Assembly: GCF_014860165.1 (NCBI RefSeq)
Contig: NZ_JACZKG010000009.1
Coordinates: 1-64,000 of the forward strand
Direction: 5' to 3'
From: Devosia sp.
GTDB taxonomy: Bacteria; Pseudomonadota; Alphaproteobacteria; Rhizobiales; Devosiaceae
DNA: 64,000 nt
Shown: positions 53,190-62,231 of the stretch, one piece after another
Layout: every line of letters starts with the position of its first letter
How positions within the stretch are numbered: position 1 is the stretch's first letter
The notes under the pieces: model-generated
The model's database searches: none
The model's input: only the letters and a program-made list of their open reading frames with translations
What the model was told of the DNA's origin: nothing
Position numbers and translations under genes: made by a program

Positions 53190-53240
53190 CGAACGGGGGC
53201 CAGTGGTCGCTCGACCGCAGGCCTCGTGGAGGAGCCTCGT

Positions 53241-54503
53241 GTGAGCGTACAATCGACGACCCTTGATAATGGCATGGTGGTGCTCACCGATAATATGCCG
53301 CATCTCGAAAGTGCTTCCCTCGGCGTCTGGGTCAAGGCCGGCGCGCGCAGCGAGCGCAAGGCCGAGCACGGCATTTCACACCTGCTCGAGCACATGGCGT
53401 TCAAGGGCACCACGTCGCGCTCCGCCTTGCAGATTGCCGAGGCGATCGAGAATGTCGGCGGCGACCTCAATGCAGCAACCTCGATCGAGCATACCGGCTA
53501 TTTCGCCCGGGTGCTCAAGGAAGACGTGGTTCTCGCCGCGGACATTCTGTCCGATATCCTGCAGAATTCTTTGTTCGAGGACGACGAACTGACACGCGAG
53601 AAGCAGGTTATCGTTCAGGAGATCGGCGCAGCGCGCGACAATCCCGACGATCATGTCTTCGACCTGTTCCAGGCCGCGGCATTCCCCACCCAGCCAATCG
53701 GTCGCACCATCCTGGGCACGGTGGATTCGGTGCGCGAATTCACCCCCGACACCGTTCGCAAATACATGAACCGCAACTATGTGGGCGACCACATGGTCAT
53801 GGCTGCGGCCGGCAATGTCGATCATGACGGGCTGGTCGATGTTGCCCGCGAGCGCTTCGCGACGCTCAAGCCCAATGGTGCCCCGGCGCCGCAGCGGGCC
53901 GAATACCAGGGCGGCGAGGAGCGCCTCCTGTCCGACCACGAACAGGCCCATATCGTCATCGGCTTCGAAGGCCGCGCCTACAATGCAGACGGCTTTTATG
54001 CCGCGCAGGTCCTGGCATCGATCCTGGGCGGCGGCATGAGCTCGCGCCTGTTCCAGGAGGTGCGCGAAAAACGCGGCCTCTGTTACTCGGTCTATTCCTT
54101 CCACTGGGCCTTTGCCGATAGCGGCGTGTTCGGCGTCGCCGCGGCCACGGGCGGGGACGAGGTCGGCGACCTGGTGCCGGTCGTGCTCGACGAACTCAAG
54201 CGCGCCACCGAGAGCATCACCGACGACGAGGTGATCCGCGTCCGCAACCAGATCAGGGCGGGCCTGCTGATGTCGCTGGAGAGTCCGTCGGCGCGCGCCG
54301 GGCAGTTGGCCCGCCAGCAGATCCTGTGGGGCCGGCCCATCCACATGCAGGAGACGGTGGACCGCATCAATGCCATCACCGCCCGGCGGGTGCAGGATGT
54401 GGCCGAGCAGATATTCACCATTGGTTCGCCCACGCTGGCGGGCATTGGCCCCATCGGCAATCTTGCCGATGTCGGCACCATTGGCGACCATCTCAAGCGC
54501 TGA
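53241..54503 (+). CDS. M16 family zinc metallopeptidase (processing-peptidase-like)
   Basis: 420 residues. The inverted zinc motif is HLLEH (in GISHLLEHMAFKGT), with downstream Glu in ENVGGDLNAATSIEH and TREKQVIVQE. Resembles bacterial homologues of the mitochondrial processing peptidase beta subunit. GTG 53241 is six bases after GGAGGAG, so the earlier in-frame GTG 53226 is less likely. Between thrC and a GNAT gene, a conserved alphaproteobacterial order. Confidence 0.92.
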   Translation: MSVQSTTLDNGMVVLTDNMPHLESASLGVWVKAGARSERKAEHGISHLLEHMAFKGTTSRSALQIAEAIENVGGDLNAATSIEHTGYFARVLKEDVVLAADILSDILQNSLFEDDELTREKQVIVQEIGAARDNPDDHVFDLFQAAAFPTQPIGRTILGTVDSVREFTPDTVRKYMNRNYVGDHMVMAAAGNVDHDGLVDVARERFATLKPNGAPAPQRAEYQGGEERLLSDHEQAHIVIGFEGRAYNADGFYAAQVLASILGGGMSSRLFQEVREKRGLCYSVYSFHWAFADSGVFGVAAATGGDEVGDLVPVVLDELKRATESITDDEVIRVRNQIRAGLLMSLESPSARAGQLARQQILWGRPIHMQETVDRINAITARRVQDVAEQIFTIGSPTLAGIGPIGNLADVGTIGDHLKR

Positions 54504-54518
54504 GGCCGCTGACCCTTC

Positions 54519-55127
54519 ATGCTGTGGCCCTGGTCATCCCCTGCACCGCTGATAGCCCTGCGTGGCCCACGCGTGCTGCTGCGCCTGCCACGCATGGACG
54601 ACTATGAGCCTTGGTATGCCCTGCGCCACGCGAGCCGGGATTTCCTGCGCCCGTTCGAGCCGCGCTGGACCGAGGCCGACCTCGGGCGGCGCGTCTTCGC
54701 CTCACGGGTCAAGCGGGCGCGCGAGGAAGCTGAGGAGGGGAGCGACTATTCGTTCTTCATCTTTCTCCCTGCGGGCCAGCAGGAGACGCTGGTTGGCGGC
54801 ATTACCCTGTCGAATGTGCGACGCCGGGCGGCGCAATTCGTCAGCCTGGGTTATTGGATGGGCCAGCCATTCGCCGGCCAGGGCCTGATGAGCGAAGCTG
54901 TGGGCGTCAGCCTGCCATTCGTTTTCGACACGCTCGACCTGCACCGCATTCACGCTGCCTTCCTGCCGGGCAATGCCGCATCGCGCCGGGTGCTGGAAAA
55001 GAACGGCTTCGTCGAAGAAGGCTTTGCCGAGAAATACCTGCAGATCAATGGTCGCTGGGAAGACCATGTGCTCATGGGACTGACCAAGGAGCGGTACGAG
55101 ATGGGCCGCTATTCCCGGAGCCTCTAG
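54519..55127 (+). CDS. GNAT family N-acetyltransferase, RimJ/RimL type
   Basis: 202 residues; acetyl-CoA binding in SLGYWMGQPFAGQGLMSEAV and LHRIHAAFLPGNAASRRVLEKNGFVEEG. The pattern matches ribosomal-protein alanine acetyltransferases, but many relatives have other substrates, so RimJ is not assigned. Fifteen bases after the peptidase stop, probably in the same transcript. Confidence 0.88.
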   Translation: MLWPWSSPAPLIALRGPRVLLRLPRMDDYEPWYALRHASRDFLRPFEPRWTEADLGRRVFASRVKRAREEAEEGSDYSFFIFLPAGQQETLVGGITLSNVRRRAAQFVSLGYWMGQPFAGQGLMSEAVGVSLPFVFDTLDLHRIHAAFLPGNAASRRVLEKNGFVEEGFAEKYLQINGRWEDHVLMGLTKERYEMGRYSRSL

Positions 55128-55153
55128 TGGCTCGACAGGCCACGCCGTCCAAA

Positions 55154-55163
55154 CTATCTATAA
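55154..55163. promoter_or_regulatory. BioR-box-like site upstream of bioR
   Basis: CTATCTATAA, one mismatch to the BioR operator TTATMKATAA, lies 4 bp before the bioR ATG. Suggests autoregulation. Confidence 0.6.
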
Positions 55164-55167
55164 AATC

Positions 55168-55836
55168 ATGCCCGAACCCAAAGCTGAGACCATCGCCGCA
55201 CGCATCAGCCGCGTTTTGGCTGAGCGCATCATCGCCGGAAGCATCGACCCGGGCTCCCGCCTGCGTCAGGACCACGTCGCTGCCGAATTTGACGCCAGTC
55301 ACGTCCCGGTCCGCGAGGCGTTCCGGCGGCTGGAGGCGCAAGGGCTGGCGGTCAGCGAACCAAGGCGCGGTGTTCGGGTCGCGGCCTTCGATCTGGCTGA
55401 AGTGCGCGAGGTGGCGGAAATGCGTGCCGCGCTGGAAGTGCTGGCGTTGGAGCATGCGGCGCCGAACCTGACCAAGACTATCCTCGATCGCGCGGAAGCC
55501 GTGACGCGAGCCGGCGACAATTCGGCCGACGTCGCCATGTGGGAAGCCGCCAATCGGCTGTTCCATCGCACCTTGCTCGCGCCCTGCAACATGCCGCGGC
55601 TCCTTGCCGCCATCGATGACCTGCATGCCAAGAGTGCCCGGTTTCTCTTCGCGTCCTGGCGCTCGACCTGGGAAGTGCGCACCGACCATGACCATCTGGC
55701 GATCCTTGCCGCGTTGCGGTCCGGCAATGTCGAGGAGGCCTGCGCTGTGCTGGGGCGCCACGCCCGCTGGATCGGCCAGCGTCCGGTGCGGACCGCCACG
55801 GGCCAGACCCGCAAGATGTTCAACATCGTCGGTTAG
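55168..55836 (+). CDS. bioR: GntR-family biotin regulator BioR
   Basis: 222 residues of the FadR-type GntR family: winged HTH (RISRVLAERIIAGSIDPGSRL, HVPVREAFRRLEAQGLAV) and an all-helical FCD domain (MWEAANRLFHRTLLAPC, DHDHLAILAALRSGNVEEA). Its identity as BioR is inferred from the adjacent bioY and two operator-like sites. BioR represses biotin genes when biotin is sufficient in alphaproteobacteria that lack the repressor form of BirA. Confidence 0.87.
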   Translation: MPEPKAETIAARISRVLAERIIAGSIDPGSRLRQDHVAAEFDASHVPVREAFRRLEAQGLAVSEPRRGVRVAAFDLAEVREVAEMRAALEVLALEHAAPNLTKTILDRAEAVTRAGDNSADVAMWEAANRLFHRTLLAPCNMPRLLAAIDDLHAKSARFLFASWRSTWEVRTDHDHLAILAALRSGNVEEACAVLGRHARWIGQRPVRTATGQTRKMFNIVG

Positions 55837-55884
55837 GGCTTGCACGGTCGCCTCTATCGAGTCTTAGTAGATTGCCGAACAAAA

Positions 55885-55894
55885 TTATCTATAA
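55885..55894. promoter_or_regulatory. BioR operator upstream of bioY
   Basis: TTATCTATAA is an exact match to the BioR box TTATMKATAA, 17 bp before the bioY ATG. It supports repression of biotin uptake by the adjacent regulator. Confidence 0.8.
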
Positions 55895-55910
55895 TTGCTG
55901 AGGACGATCA

Positions 55911-56483
55911 ATGGCTCAACCGAATGCTACCCTTTCCTACAGCCCGCTCCGCGTCGAGGAACGTTCCCTGCCCTGGCAGCTCGCAGCCTTGGCGTTGGGC
56001 ACTCTGCTGCTGGCCGCCTCGTCCTATGTCGAGGTTCCGATGGTGCCCGTGCCCATGACCATGCAGACCTTTGCCGTCATGCTGGTGGGCGCACTCTACG
56101 GCTGGCGCCTGGGTGGCCTCACCATTGTCGCCTGGTTGATCGAGGGAGCCCTCGGCCTGCCCGTTCTGGCCGGCGGCGCCTCCGGCGCTGCCCATTTCCT
56201 TGGCGCGACCGGTGGCTACCTGTTTGCCTTCCCCGTTTGCGGCGCCCTTGTGGGCTGGCTGGCCGAACGTGGCTGGAACGGCAGCCGACCCGTGCTTGCC
56301 TTCCTGGCGGCGCTGGCGGGCAATGTAGCTTGCCTGGCGCTGGGTGGCGCCTGGCTGGCGGTGATGATCGGCGCCGAAGCGGCGCTCATCCACGGCGTTG
56401 CGCCGTTTATTGTCGGCGCAGTACTGAAGTCGGTACTCGGCGCTGCGGCCCTGGCCTTGCTCCATCGCCGCGCCAAGGCATGA
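55911..56483 (+). CDS. bioY: Biotin transporter BioY
   Basis: Substrate-binding membrane (S) component of an ECF-type biotin importer, which can also work alone. 190 residues, six helices; EVPMVPVPMTMQTFAVMLVG and LGLPVLAGGASGAAHFLGAT are diagnostic. No bioM/bioN in the window. Its stop overlaps the DUF1284 ATG as ATGA. Confidence 0.95.
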   Translation: MAQPNATLSYSPLRVEERSLPWQLAALALGTLLLAASSYVEVPMVPVPMTMQTFAVMLVGALYGWRLGGLTIVAWLIEGALGLPVLAGGASGAAHFLGATGGYLFAFPVCGALVGWLAERGWNGSRPVLAFLAALAGNVACLALGGAWLAVMIGAEAALIHGVAPFIVGAVLKSVLGAAALALLHRRAKA

Positions 56484-56911
56484 CCGTTCGCCTGCGCGCA
56501 CATCACCTGTTGTGCATGCTGACCTATGTGGGCAGGGGATATACCCCTGCCTTCGTCGAGAACTATGGCGGCGTGGTCGCGCGGCTGTCGCGGCGCGCGC
56601 CGATCCGGCTGGTGGATGGCCCCGACGATATCTGCGCGCCGATCCAGCATATCGCCAGCGCCCATTGCTACAATGACAGCGTGGGCGAGCGTGATTGGCT
56701 TGCGCGCGATGCGGTGCAGAGCCTCCTTGGCGCAGCAGTTGATCTGGATCGCGAGTTCAGCCTCGATACTGCCATGCTGACCCGCTTCCGGGAGGGCTTC
56801 AGCCAGGGACAAACCCGCGCCGCCTGCAATGGCTGCGAATGGGCGGCCCTGTGCGATAAGGTCGCCGGGGCGGGCTATCCCGGTGCCGCGCTGCAGCTGC
56901 AAGGCGACTGA
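56480..56911 (+). CDS. DUF1284 family cysteine-containing protein
   Basis: 143 residues: LRAHHLLCMLTYVGRGYTPAFVENY at the N-terminus, ICAPIQ, AHCYND and CNGCEWAALCDK at the C-terminus. The spaced Cys residues suggest an iron-sulfur or zinc site. DUF1284 function is unknown. The ATGA overlap with bioY makes it part of the BioR-controlled unit, hinting at a link to biotin. Confidence 0.83.
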   Translation: MTVRLRAHHLLCMLTYVGRGYTPAFVENYGGVVARLSRRAPIRLVDGPDDICAPIQHIASAHCYNDSVGERDWLARDAVQSLLGAAVDLDREFSLDTAMLTRFREGFSQGQTRAACNGCEWAALCDKVAGAGYPGAALQLQGD

Positions 56912-57085
56912 CACGGCAAGGCGTTGCTATTTGGCAACAGGCCGCTAGCCTTGTCGCAAGCGTCAATCCCCGCTACCAAAGGGCGCTCCCGCCAAGAGGA
57001 TGCCGTTCCTGCACTCGGCTGCGTTTGCATGCTCCCGCCGGAACGCTGCCACAATGAAGCCTACCGCAGGATATAATCGCCACTG

Positions 57086-59965
57086 ATGCGTCACCTCTTT
57101 GCACTCGCGATGTGTCTTGCGTTCGCGCTGGCCGCTCTTGCTCCCGCCGCCGCCTTCGAAGTCATCTCGGTCCCCGAGGACGTCAACGCCGTCAATCTGT
57201 CCGACGTCATCGAGACCCAGCCGGGCACCAACGGGCGTGTGCAACTCTCCACCGCGCCCGGCGAGGATGGCATCATCCGCCGCATCGAAGTCCTGGCCAC
57301 CGGGCAGGGGACCAATCCCAACTTCGCGCTCTTCGCGCTGCGCAACGAGAGCGACCAGCAGATCGAGCGCCTGCTCGTGGCGCCCTTCTTCCGGCTGCCT
57401 GGCTCCGGTATCTTCCAGCCCGACCTGGGCGATGATCGCCTGACCGCGCTCACGCCCAGTGCCGGCATCCGCCCGGTCCGCCTCACAGACAGCGAAGCCG
57501 ATGTCTTCGAAGTGACGCTCGACCCCGGCGCGACGGTGACCTTCGTTGCCGAATTGTCGGGCCAGCAACTGCCCGAGCTCTATCTGTGGCAGCCTAACGC
57601 CTACCGCGATTATGTGAACTCCTTCACCCTGTTCCGCGGCGTGGTGCTGGGCGTCGCATCGCTGGCCGCGGTGTTCCTCACCATCATGTTCGTGGTCAAG
57701 GGGCGCGGCATCTTCCCGGCGACGGCGGCCTTTGCCTGGGCGGTGCTGATCTACCTGTTGATCGACTTTGGTGTGCTCGGCCGTGTGCTCGGCCTGCCGG
57801 CAGGCGGCATGCAGCCGCTGCGCGCCGCAGCGGAGGCGGGCATCGCCACGACCTTGGCGGGCTTCCTGTTCATCTACCTGAACCTCCATCGCTGGCACCT
57901 GCGCTTCATCCATCTCGCCCTCGGTCTGGCGGCCTTGTTCCTGGCGCTGTTTGCCTTCGCCTTCTTCCAGCCCGCCATCGCTGCCACCATTGCGCGGCTG
58001 GTGCTGGCGCTGCTGGGCGTGTCGGGTTTCTTCCTGATCCTGCTGCTGGCGCTGCGCGGCTATGACCGGGCCGTGCTGCTGGTGCCGACCTGGATCATCC
58101 TGATCTCGTGGCTGTTCTATTCGTGGCTGGTGGTCACCGGACAGGTCTCCAATGACGTCGCTCAGCCGGCCGTCGGGGGTGGCCTCGTGCTCATCGTCAT
58201 GCTGCTGGGCTTTACGGCGGTGCAGCACGCCTTTTCCGAGGGGCAGGTGTCCATCGGCACGCTCAGTGAGGTCGAGCGGCGCGCGCTGGCGCTGACCGGC
58301 TCGGGTGACTTCGTCTTTGACTGGAATATCGAGCGCGACCGTGTTTCGGTGAGCGACGAACTGGCGACGCGCCTGGGCGAAAAGCGCGGCGCCCTGCGCG
58401 GCGCCATCAAGCGCTGGCTCGACCGCGTCCACCCTGATGACCGCGACCGTTTCCGCACCGCCTTCGACACACTGGTCGAACTGCGCCGCGGCAAGGTTTC
58501 GGCCGATATGCGCATCGCCGGCCACGATGGCAGCTATCGCAGCTTCCGCATGCGGGTAAAGCCGGTGCTGGGCGGCGATGGCCAGGTCAACCGTATTGTC
58601 GGCACGCTGCAGGACGTCACCGAGGACCGGGCAGCCCGCGAACGCCTGCTGCATGATGCGGTGCATGACAGCCTGACCGGCCTGCCCAACCGCCAGCTCT
58701 TTCTCGACCGGCTCGAACGCGCTTTGGTCCGGGCCCGCACGCCGGGTGGCACCAAGCCGGCGGTATTCCTCATCGACATCGACCGCTTCATGGAACTGGA
58801 AGAACGCATCGGCCACTCGGCGGCCGATTCCGTGCTCCTCGCCGTCTCGCGCCGCATAGCCCGCATCATGCGGCCGCTCGATACGGTCGCCCGTGTAACC
58901 GGCGACCAGTTCGCGGTGATCCTTGCCTCCGAGCAGGCCGCCGGCAAGATCGCCGAGACGGCCGAACAGATCCGCAAGGCGCTCAAGGCGCCGTTCAATT
59001 TCGGCGACCGTGACCTGTCTCTCTCTGCCTCGATCGGCGTCACCATCTATGACAGCAATCCGGCCACCGCCGCCGACGTGCTGCGCGACGCCGAACTGGC
59101 CATGTATTACGCCAAGCGCCTGGGCGGTGACCGCATCGAGGCCTATCGCGCCTCGGCCCGCTCCATCGCCGCCTATAACCGCGCCAGCGAGGAAGACCTC
59201 GAACGCGGCATGAAGCAGGGCGAACTGCATGTGCAGTTCCAGCCCGTGACCGATATCCAGACCGGCCAGATTGCCGGCGCCGAGGCGCTGATGCGCTGGA
59301 TTCATCCGACGCGCGGCGTGGTCAACCCCGACGAATTCGTGCCCTTGGCCGAACGATCAGGCCAGATCGAAAAGCTCGGGCGGCTGGCTTTCGAGCAATC
59401 GGCGGCCCAGGCCAAGGACTGGATGATCGCCTTTGGCCTCCCGGAGGACTTCTTCATTTCGGTGAACCTGTCACCGACCCAACTGGCGACCGAGACGCTG
59501 CTCAACGACATGCGGAGCCTGGTCAGCCAGGACAAGGACCTGGCCAGCCACCTCAAGCTGGAAATCACCGAGAGCCAGGTGATGACCAATCCGGAACATT
59601 CCGCTTATATGCTGCAGGCGCTGCGCAATCTGGGACTGGGTCTGGCGCTGGACGATTTTGGCACCGGCCATTCCTCGCTGAGCTATCTGCACCGCTTCCC
59701 GTTCGATACCATCAAGATACCGGCCGCCTTCGTGAAGATGGGCGAGGCCAACGGCATGGCCCAGACCCAGGGGCCGATCATCAGGGCCGTTATGTCACTC
59801 GCTGCCGATCTCGACCTGATGGTGATCGCCGAGGGCGTGGAAACGCTCGATGAAATCGAGCGGCTGCGCCAGCTCAACTGCCGTTATGCCCAGGGTTTCG
59901 CCTTTGGCGCGGCGATGACGGGGGCTGAGCTGGGCAAGAAGCTCGCGGCGCAGCTGGGGCGGTAG
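57086..59965 (+). CDS. Membrane PAS-GGDEF-EAL protein, probable c-di-GMP phosphodiesterase
   Basis: 959 residues. Signal peptide (1-23), an extracytoplasmic domain to about 175, about seven transmembrane helices (177-382), a PAS domain (about 402-522), a GGDEF domain (from HDSLTGLPNRQLFLDRL near 527) and an EAL domain. The GGDEF signature is degenerate, RVTGDQFA near 603, so cyclase activity is unlikely. The EAL domain keeps AEALMRW, VNLSPTQL, LEITESQ, LDDFGTG and AEGVE, though the usual KID is KIP. A sensor of an external signal lowering c-di-GMP is the likely role. Confidence 0.9.
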   Translation: MRHLFALAMCLAFALAALAPAAAFEVISVPEDVNAVNLSDVIETQPGTNGRVQLSTAPGEDGIIRRIEVLATGQGTNPNFALFALRNESDQQIERLLVAPFFRLPGSGIFQPDLGDDRLTALTPSAGIRPVRLTDSEADVFEVTLDPGATVTFVAELSGQQLPELYLWQPNAYRDYVNSFTLFRGVVLGVASLAAVFLTIMFVVKGRGIFPATAAFAWAVLIYLLIDFGVLGRVLGLPAGGMQPLRAAAEAGIATTLAGFLFIYLNLHRWHLRFIHLALGLAALFLALFAFAFFQPAIAATIARLVLALLGVSGFFLILLLALRGYDRAVLLVPTWIILISWLFYSWLVVTGQVSNDVAQPAVGGGLVLIVMLLGFTAVQHAFSEGQVSIGTLSEVERRALALTGSGDFVFDWNIERDRVSVSDELATRLGEKRGALRGAIKRWLDRVHPDDRDRFRTAFDTLVELRRGKVSADMRIAGHDGSYRSFRMRVKPVLGGDGQVNRIVGTLQDVTEDRAARERLLHDAVHDSLTGLPNRQLFLDRLERALVRARTPGGTKPAVFLIDIDRFMELEERIGHSAADSVLLAVSRRIARIMRPLDTVARVTGDQFAVILASEQAAGKIAETAEQIRKALKAPFNFGDRDLSLSASIGVTIYDSNPATAADVLRDAELAMYYAKRLGGDRIEAYRASARSIAAYNRASEEDLERGMKQGELHVQFQPVTDIQTGQIAGAEALMRWIHPTRGVVNPDEFVPLAERSGQIEKLGRLAFEQSAAQAKDWMIAFGLPEDFFISVNLSPTQLATETLLNDMRSLVSQDKDLASHLKLEITESQVMTNPEHSAYMLQALRNLGLGLALDDFGTGHSSLSYLHRFPFDTIKIPAAFVKMGEANGMAQTQGPIIRAVMSLAADLDLMVIAEGVETLDEIERLRQLNCRYAQGFAFGAAMTGAELGKKLAAQLGR

Positions 59966-59972
59966 GGTTTTC

Positions 59973-60068
59973 TCACCTCTCTCTTGGGGGAGAGGTCGGC
60001 GCATAGCGCCGGGTGAGGGGGCCTTTGAGGGTGAAGTGCGGGGCGAAGGCCTCCCACCCGACCCAAAG
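59973..60068. repeat. Truncated Rep-A element
   Basis: Left half intact (TCACCTCTC, GGGGGAGAGGTCGGCGC, GCGCCGGGTGAGGGGGCC), right half reduced to AAGGCCTCCCACCCGACC with the outer arm missing. It separates convergent EAL and yqgE genes. Confidence 0.75.
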
Positions 60069-60074
60069 AATTCC

Positions 60075-60650
60075 TCAGGCATGCCCCGCATCGGGGCTCA
60101 GCGTCGCCCTGGTGATGTGAAGGCTGGCCAGCGCCGCTTCGTAGCGTTCTTCCACCGGTGTCTCGAACACCAGCGCGGGACTGAATGGCGCGGTAAGCCA
60201 CCCATTGTTGCCGATCTCGTCCTCAAGCTGACCTGCACTCCAGCCGCAGCAGCCGAGCACGAATAGCGACGAGTGTGGCGCAGGCCCGAACGCCATGGCC
60301 TTCAGGACATCGAGGGTAGCCGTCAGCGACACGCCTGGCGTCACCGGATAGGTATTGCCGCTTTGGTAATCGGACGAGTGCAGCACGAAGCCGCGCCCCT
60401 TCTCCACCGGACCGCCCCGCATCACCGCGCGCTGCCGGATCGAGTCGGGCAGGCGAATGACGGCGTCAGGATCGCCCAGGTCGAGTTCGTCTAGAATATC
60501 GGCAAAGCGCAGATTGGCCAGCTCGTGATTGACCACCAGCCCCATGGCTCCTTCGTCGCCGTGACCGACAATCAGGATGACGCTTTCGGCGAAGCGCTCG
60601 TCGCCCATGTCGGGCATCGCCACTAGGAATTGTCCTTCAAGTGAGTTCAT
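60075..60650 (-). CDS. YqgE/AlgH family protein
   Basis: 191 residues matching the YqgE/AlgH family: GQFLVAMPDMGDERFAESVILIVGHGDEGAMGLVVN, VMRGGPVEKGRGFVLHSSDY and VLGCCGWSAGQLEDEI. Function unsettled; originally linked to alginate regulation. ATG 60650. Confidence 0.93.
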   Translation of the reverse strand: MNSLEGQFLVAMPDMGDERFAESVILIVGHGDEGAMGLVVNHELANLRFADILDELDLGDPDAVIRLPDSIRQRAVMRGGPVEKGRGFVLHSSDYQSGNTYPVTPGVSLTATLDVLKAMAFGPAPHSSLFVLGCCGWSAGQLEDEIGNNGWLTAPFSPALVFETPVEERYEAALASLHITRATLSPDAGHA

Positions 60651-60759
60651 GGCTCAATTGTAGGCATGGTCGGCGCTCCTGCCAAGTTACGGTGCCCGCG
60701 CATCTGGTTCACGAAGGCATGATGAACCGTCAGCTATTTCTAAACCCGATCCTGCGCTA

Positions 60760-61587
60760 ATGGCTTTCCCCATGCGTCCAATTCTCGTTGCCGCCCTCAC
60801 TCTTGTCCTGCTCGCCGTCCCCGCTCAGGCGGGCGAGACGCCATGGCAGGAGGTCGCCCCCGGCGTGAAGCTGCGGCTGATCAGCACCGGACAGCTCAAG
60901 AGCAATGGCACGACGCTGGTCGGGCTCGAAATCGACATGCCCGAGACCAACAAGACCTATTGGCGCGTCCCCGGGGATACGGGCCTGCTCACGGATCTGG
61001 ATTTTGCCGGGTCGACCGGCGTGCTCGACCACCAGATTCTCTGGCCCTATCCGACACGCCACCAGACGGCCGACTATCTCGACTACGCCTATTTCGGCCC
61101 TACAATCCTGCCGGTTGAGCTGACGGTGGAGCCGGGCACACCCCAGCTGGAGCTGAGCGCCATGCTGGGCGTCTGCTCCGATATCTGTGTCCCCGCGCAG
61201 GCCAGCTTTTCGCTGTCGCTGGACGATGCCGAACCGGACCGTCCCAATGGCCTGCGCATCCGTCAGGCGCTGGCCACAACGCCGATGGAGTGGCAGGGCG
61301 ACCCTCAGCCGATCGGCAATGTCGAGTTCTGGCGCGACGCCGGGATGCTGGCCGTTCACGTGGGCGATCCCGACCTCGATCCGGCCTCGCTGATCGCCGC
61401 GACCGACAGCGGCGAGCCGCTGTTCGGCACGCCGCAAAAAAGCCCGGAACCAAACCTAGTGCTCATCCCTATCTTGGGCAAAGCCGACGAATTGGCCTTG
61501 GAAAACCAGTCCGTCCGGCTCACATTCCTGACGGGCATGGGTGCTTTCGAGGTCAAGCGCACCGTGAAGGTGCCGGAGGCCCACTGA
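60760..61587 (+). CDS. Exported DsbD N-terminal-domain protein
   Basis: 275 residues with a signal peptide (ILVAALTLVLLAVPAQAG) and an immunoglobulin-like DsbD alpha-type domain; the likely redox pair is in MLGVCSDICVPAQ. No transmembrane or thioredoxin part of DsbD is present, so it would receive electrons from a separate membrane protein or act as an ScsB-like partner. The peroxiredoxin gene downstream supports a redox role. Either ATG 60760 or 60772 may be used. Confidence 0.82.
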   Translation: MAFPMRPILVAALTLVLLAVPAQAGETPWQEVAPGVKLRLISTGQLKSNGTTLVGLEIDMPETNKTYWRVPGDTGLLTDLDFAGSTGVLDHQILWPYPTRHQTADYLDYAYFGPTILPVELTVEPGTPQLELSAMLGVCSDICVPAQASFSLSLDDAEPDRPNGLRIRQALATTPMEWQGDPQPIGNVEFWRDAGMLAVHVGDPDLDPASLIAATDSGEPLFGTPQKSPEPNLVLIPILGKADELALENQSVRLTFLTGMGAFEVKRTVKVPEAH

Positions 61588-61688
61588 ACGGTGCGAGGGG
61601 GAAAGGGGCATTAGGCCTTGTCGGCGGCGCCAAAGCCGCTTATCCCGATTGCACTTGAGACTGAAGACTGGCCCCATCAGGGGGCCAA

Positions 61689-62231
61689 ATGCATGAGGCA
61701 TATCCGTCTATGATCGATCGCGGCAGTCCGGTCCCGTCTGTGCGGGTTAAACTCATCGGCGCCGACGGCGCTACGGACACAACCAGCGACACCATTCTCG
61801 GCACCGGACTGGTGGTGCTATTCACCGTTCCCGGCGCCTTCACGCCCACCTGCCACGTTAATCACCTGCCGGGCTTCCTGGCCAATGACGCCAAGCTGAA
61901 GGCCGCAGGCGTCGATCGCATCGTGTGCGCCTCGGTCAACGACCATCACGTGATGAAAGCCTGGGCTGAGGCCTCCGGTGCGCTCGGCACCATCGATTTC
62001 ATCGCCGACGGCAATGCCGAACTGGCCGAGGCCCTCGGGCTTGCCAAGGATTTTTCCGGCTCAGGCATGGGCAAGCGTTTTGCGCGCTCGGCCCTGCTGA
62101 TCCGTGACGGCATTGTCGACGCCGTCTTCGTCGAGGATGCACCCGGCGTCAACGCCAGTGGCGCTCCCGCCATTCTCATGGCGCTCGAAGTCGCCAAAAG
62201 CCAGCCTCTGCGTCAGGAGACCGCCCCATGA
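61689..62231 (+). CDS. Peroxiredoxin (Prx5 type)
   Basis: 180 residues; peroxidatic Cys in VPGAFTPTCHVNHLPGF, then VDRIVCASVNDHHVMKAW and FVEDAPG, typical of the glutathione/thiol-dependent Prx5 (AhpC-TSA, Redoxin) group. Reduces hydroperoxides in the cytoplasm. Start ATG 61689 has AGGGGG upstream; an internal ATG at 61710 is possible. Stop overlaps the lipoprotein ATG. Confidence 0.92.
   Translation: MHEAYPSMIDRGSPVPSVRVKLIGADGATDTTSDTILGTGLVVLFTVPGAFTPTCHVNHLPGFLANDAKLKAAGVDRIVCASVNDHHVMKAWAEASGALGTIDFIADGNAELAEALGLAKDFSGSGMGKRFARSALLIRDGIVDAVFVEDAPGVNASGAPAILMALEVAKSQPLRQETAP

Noticed and set aside
56963..59305. 780-codon minus-strand open frame opposite the EAL protein
   Set aside because: Shadow of the high-GC EAL gene: Gln/Arg/His-rich product, no ribosome site or family features.
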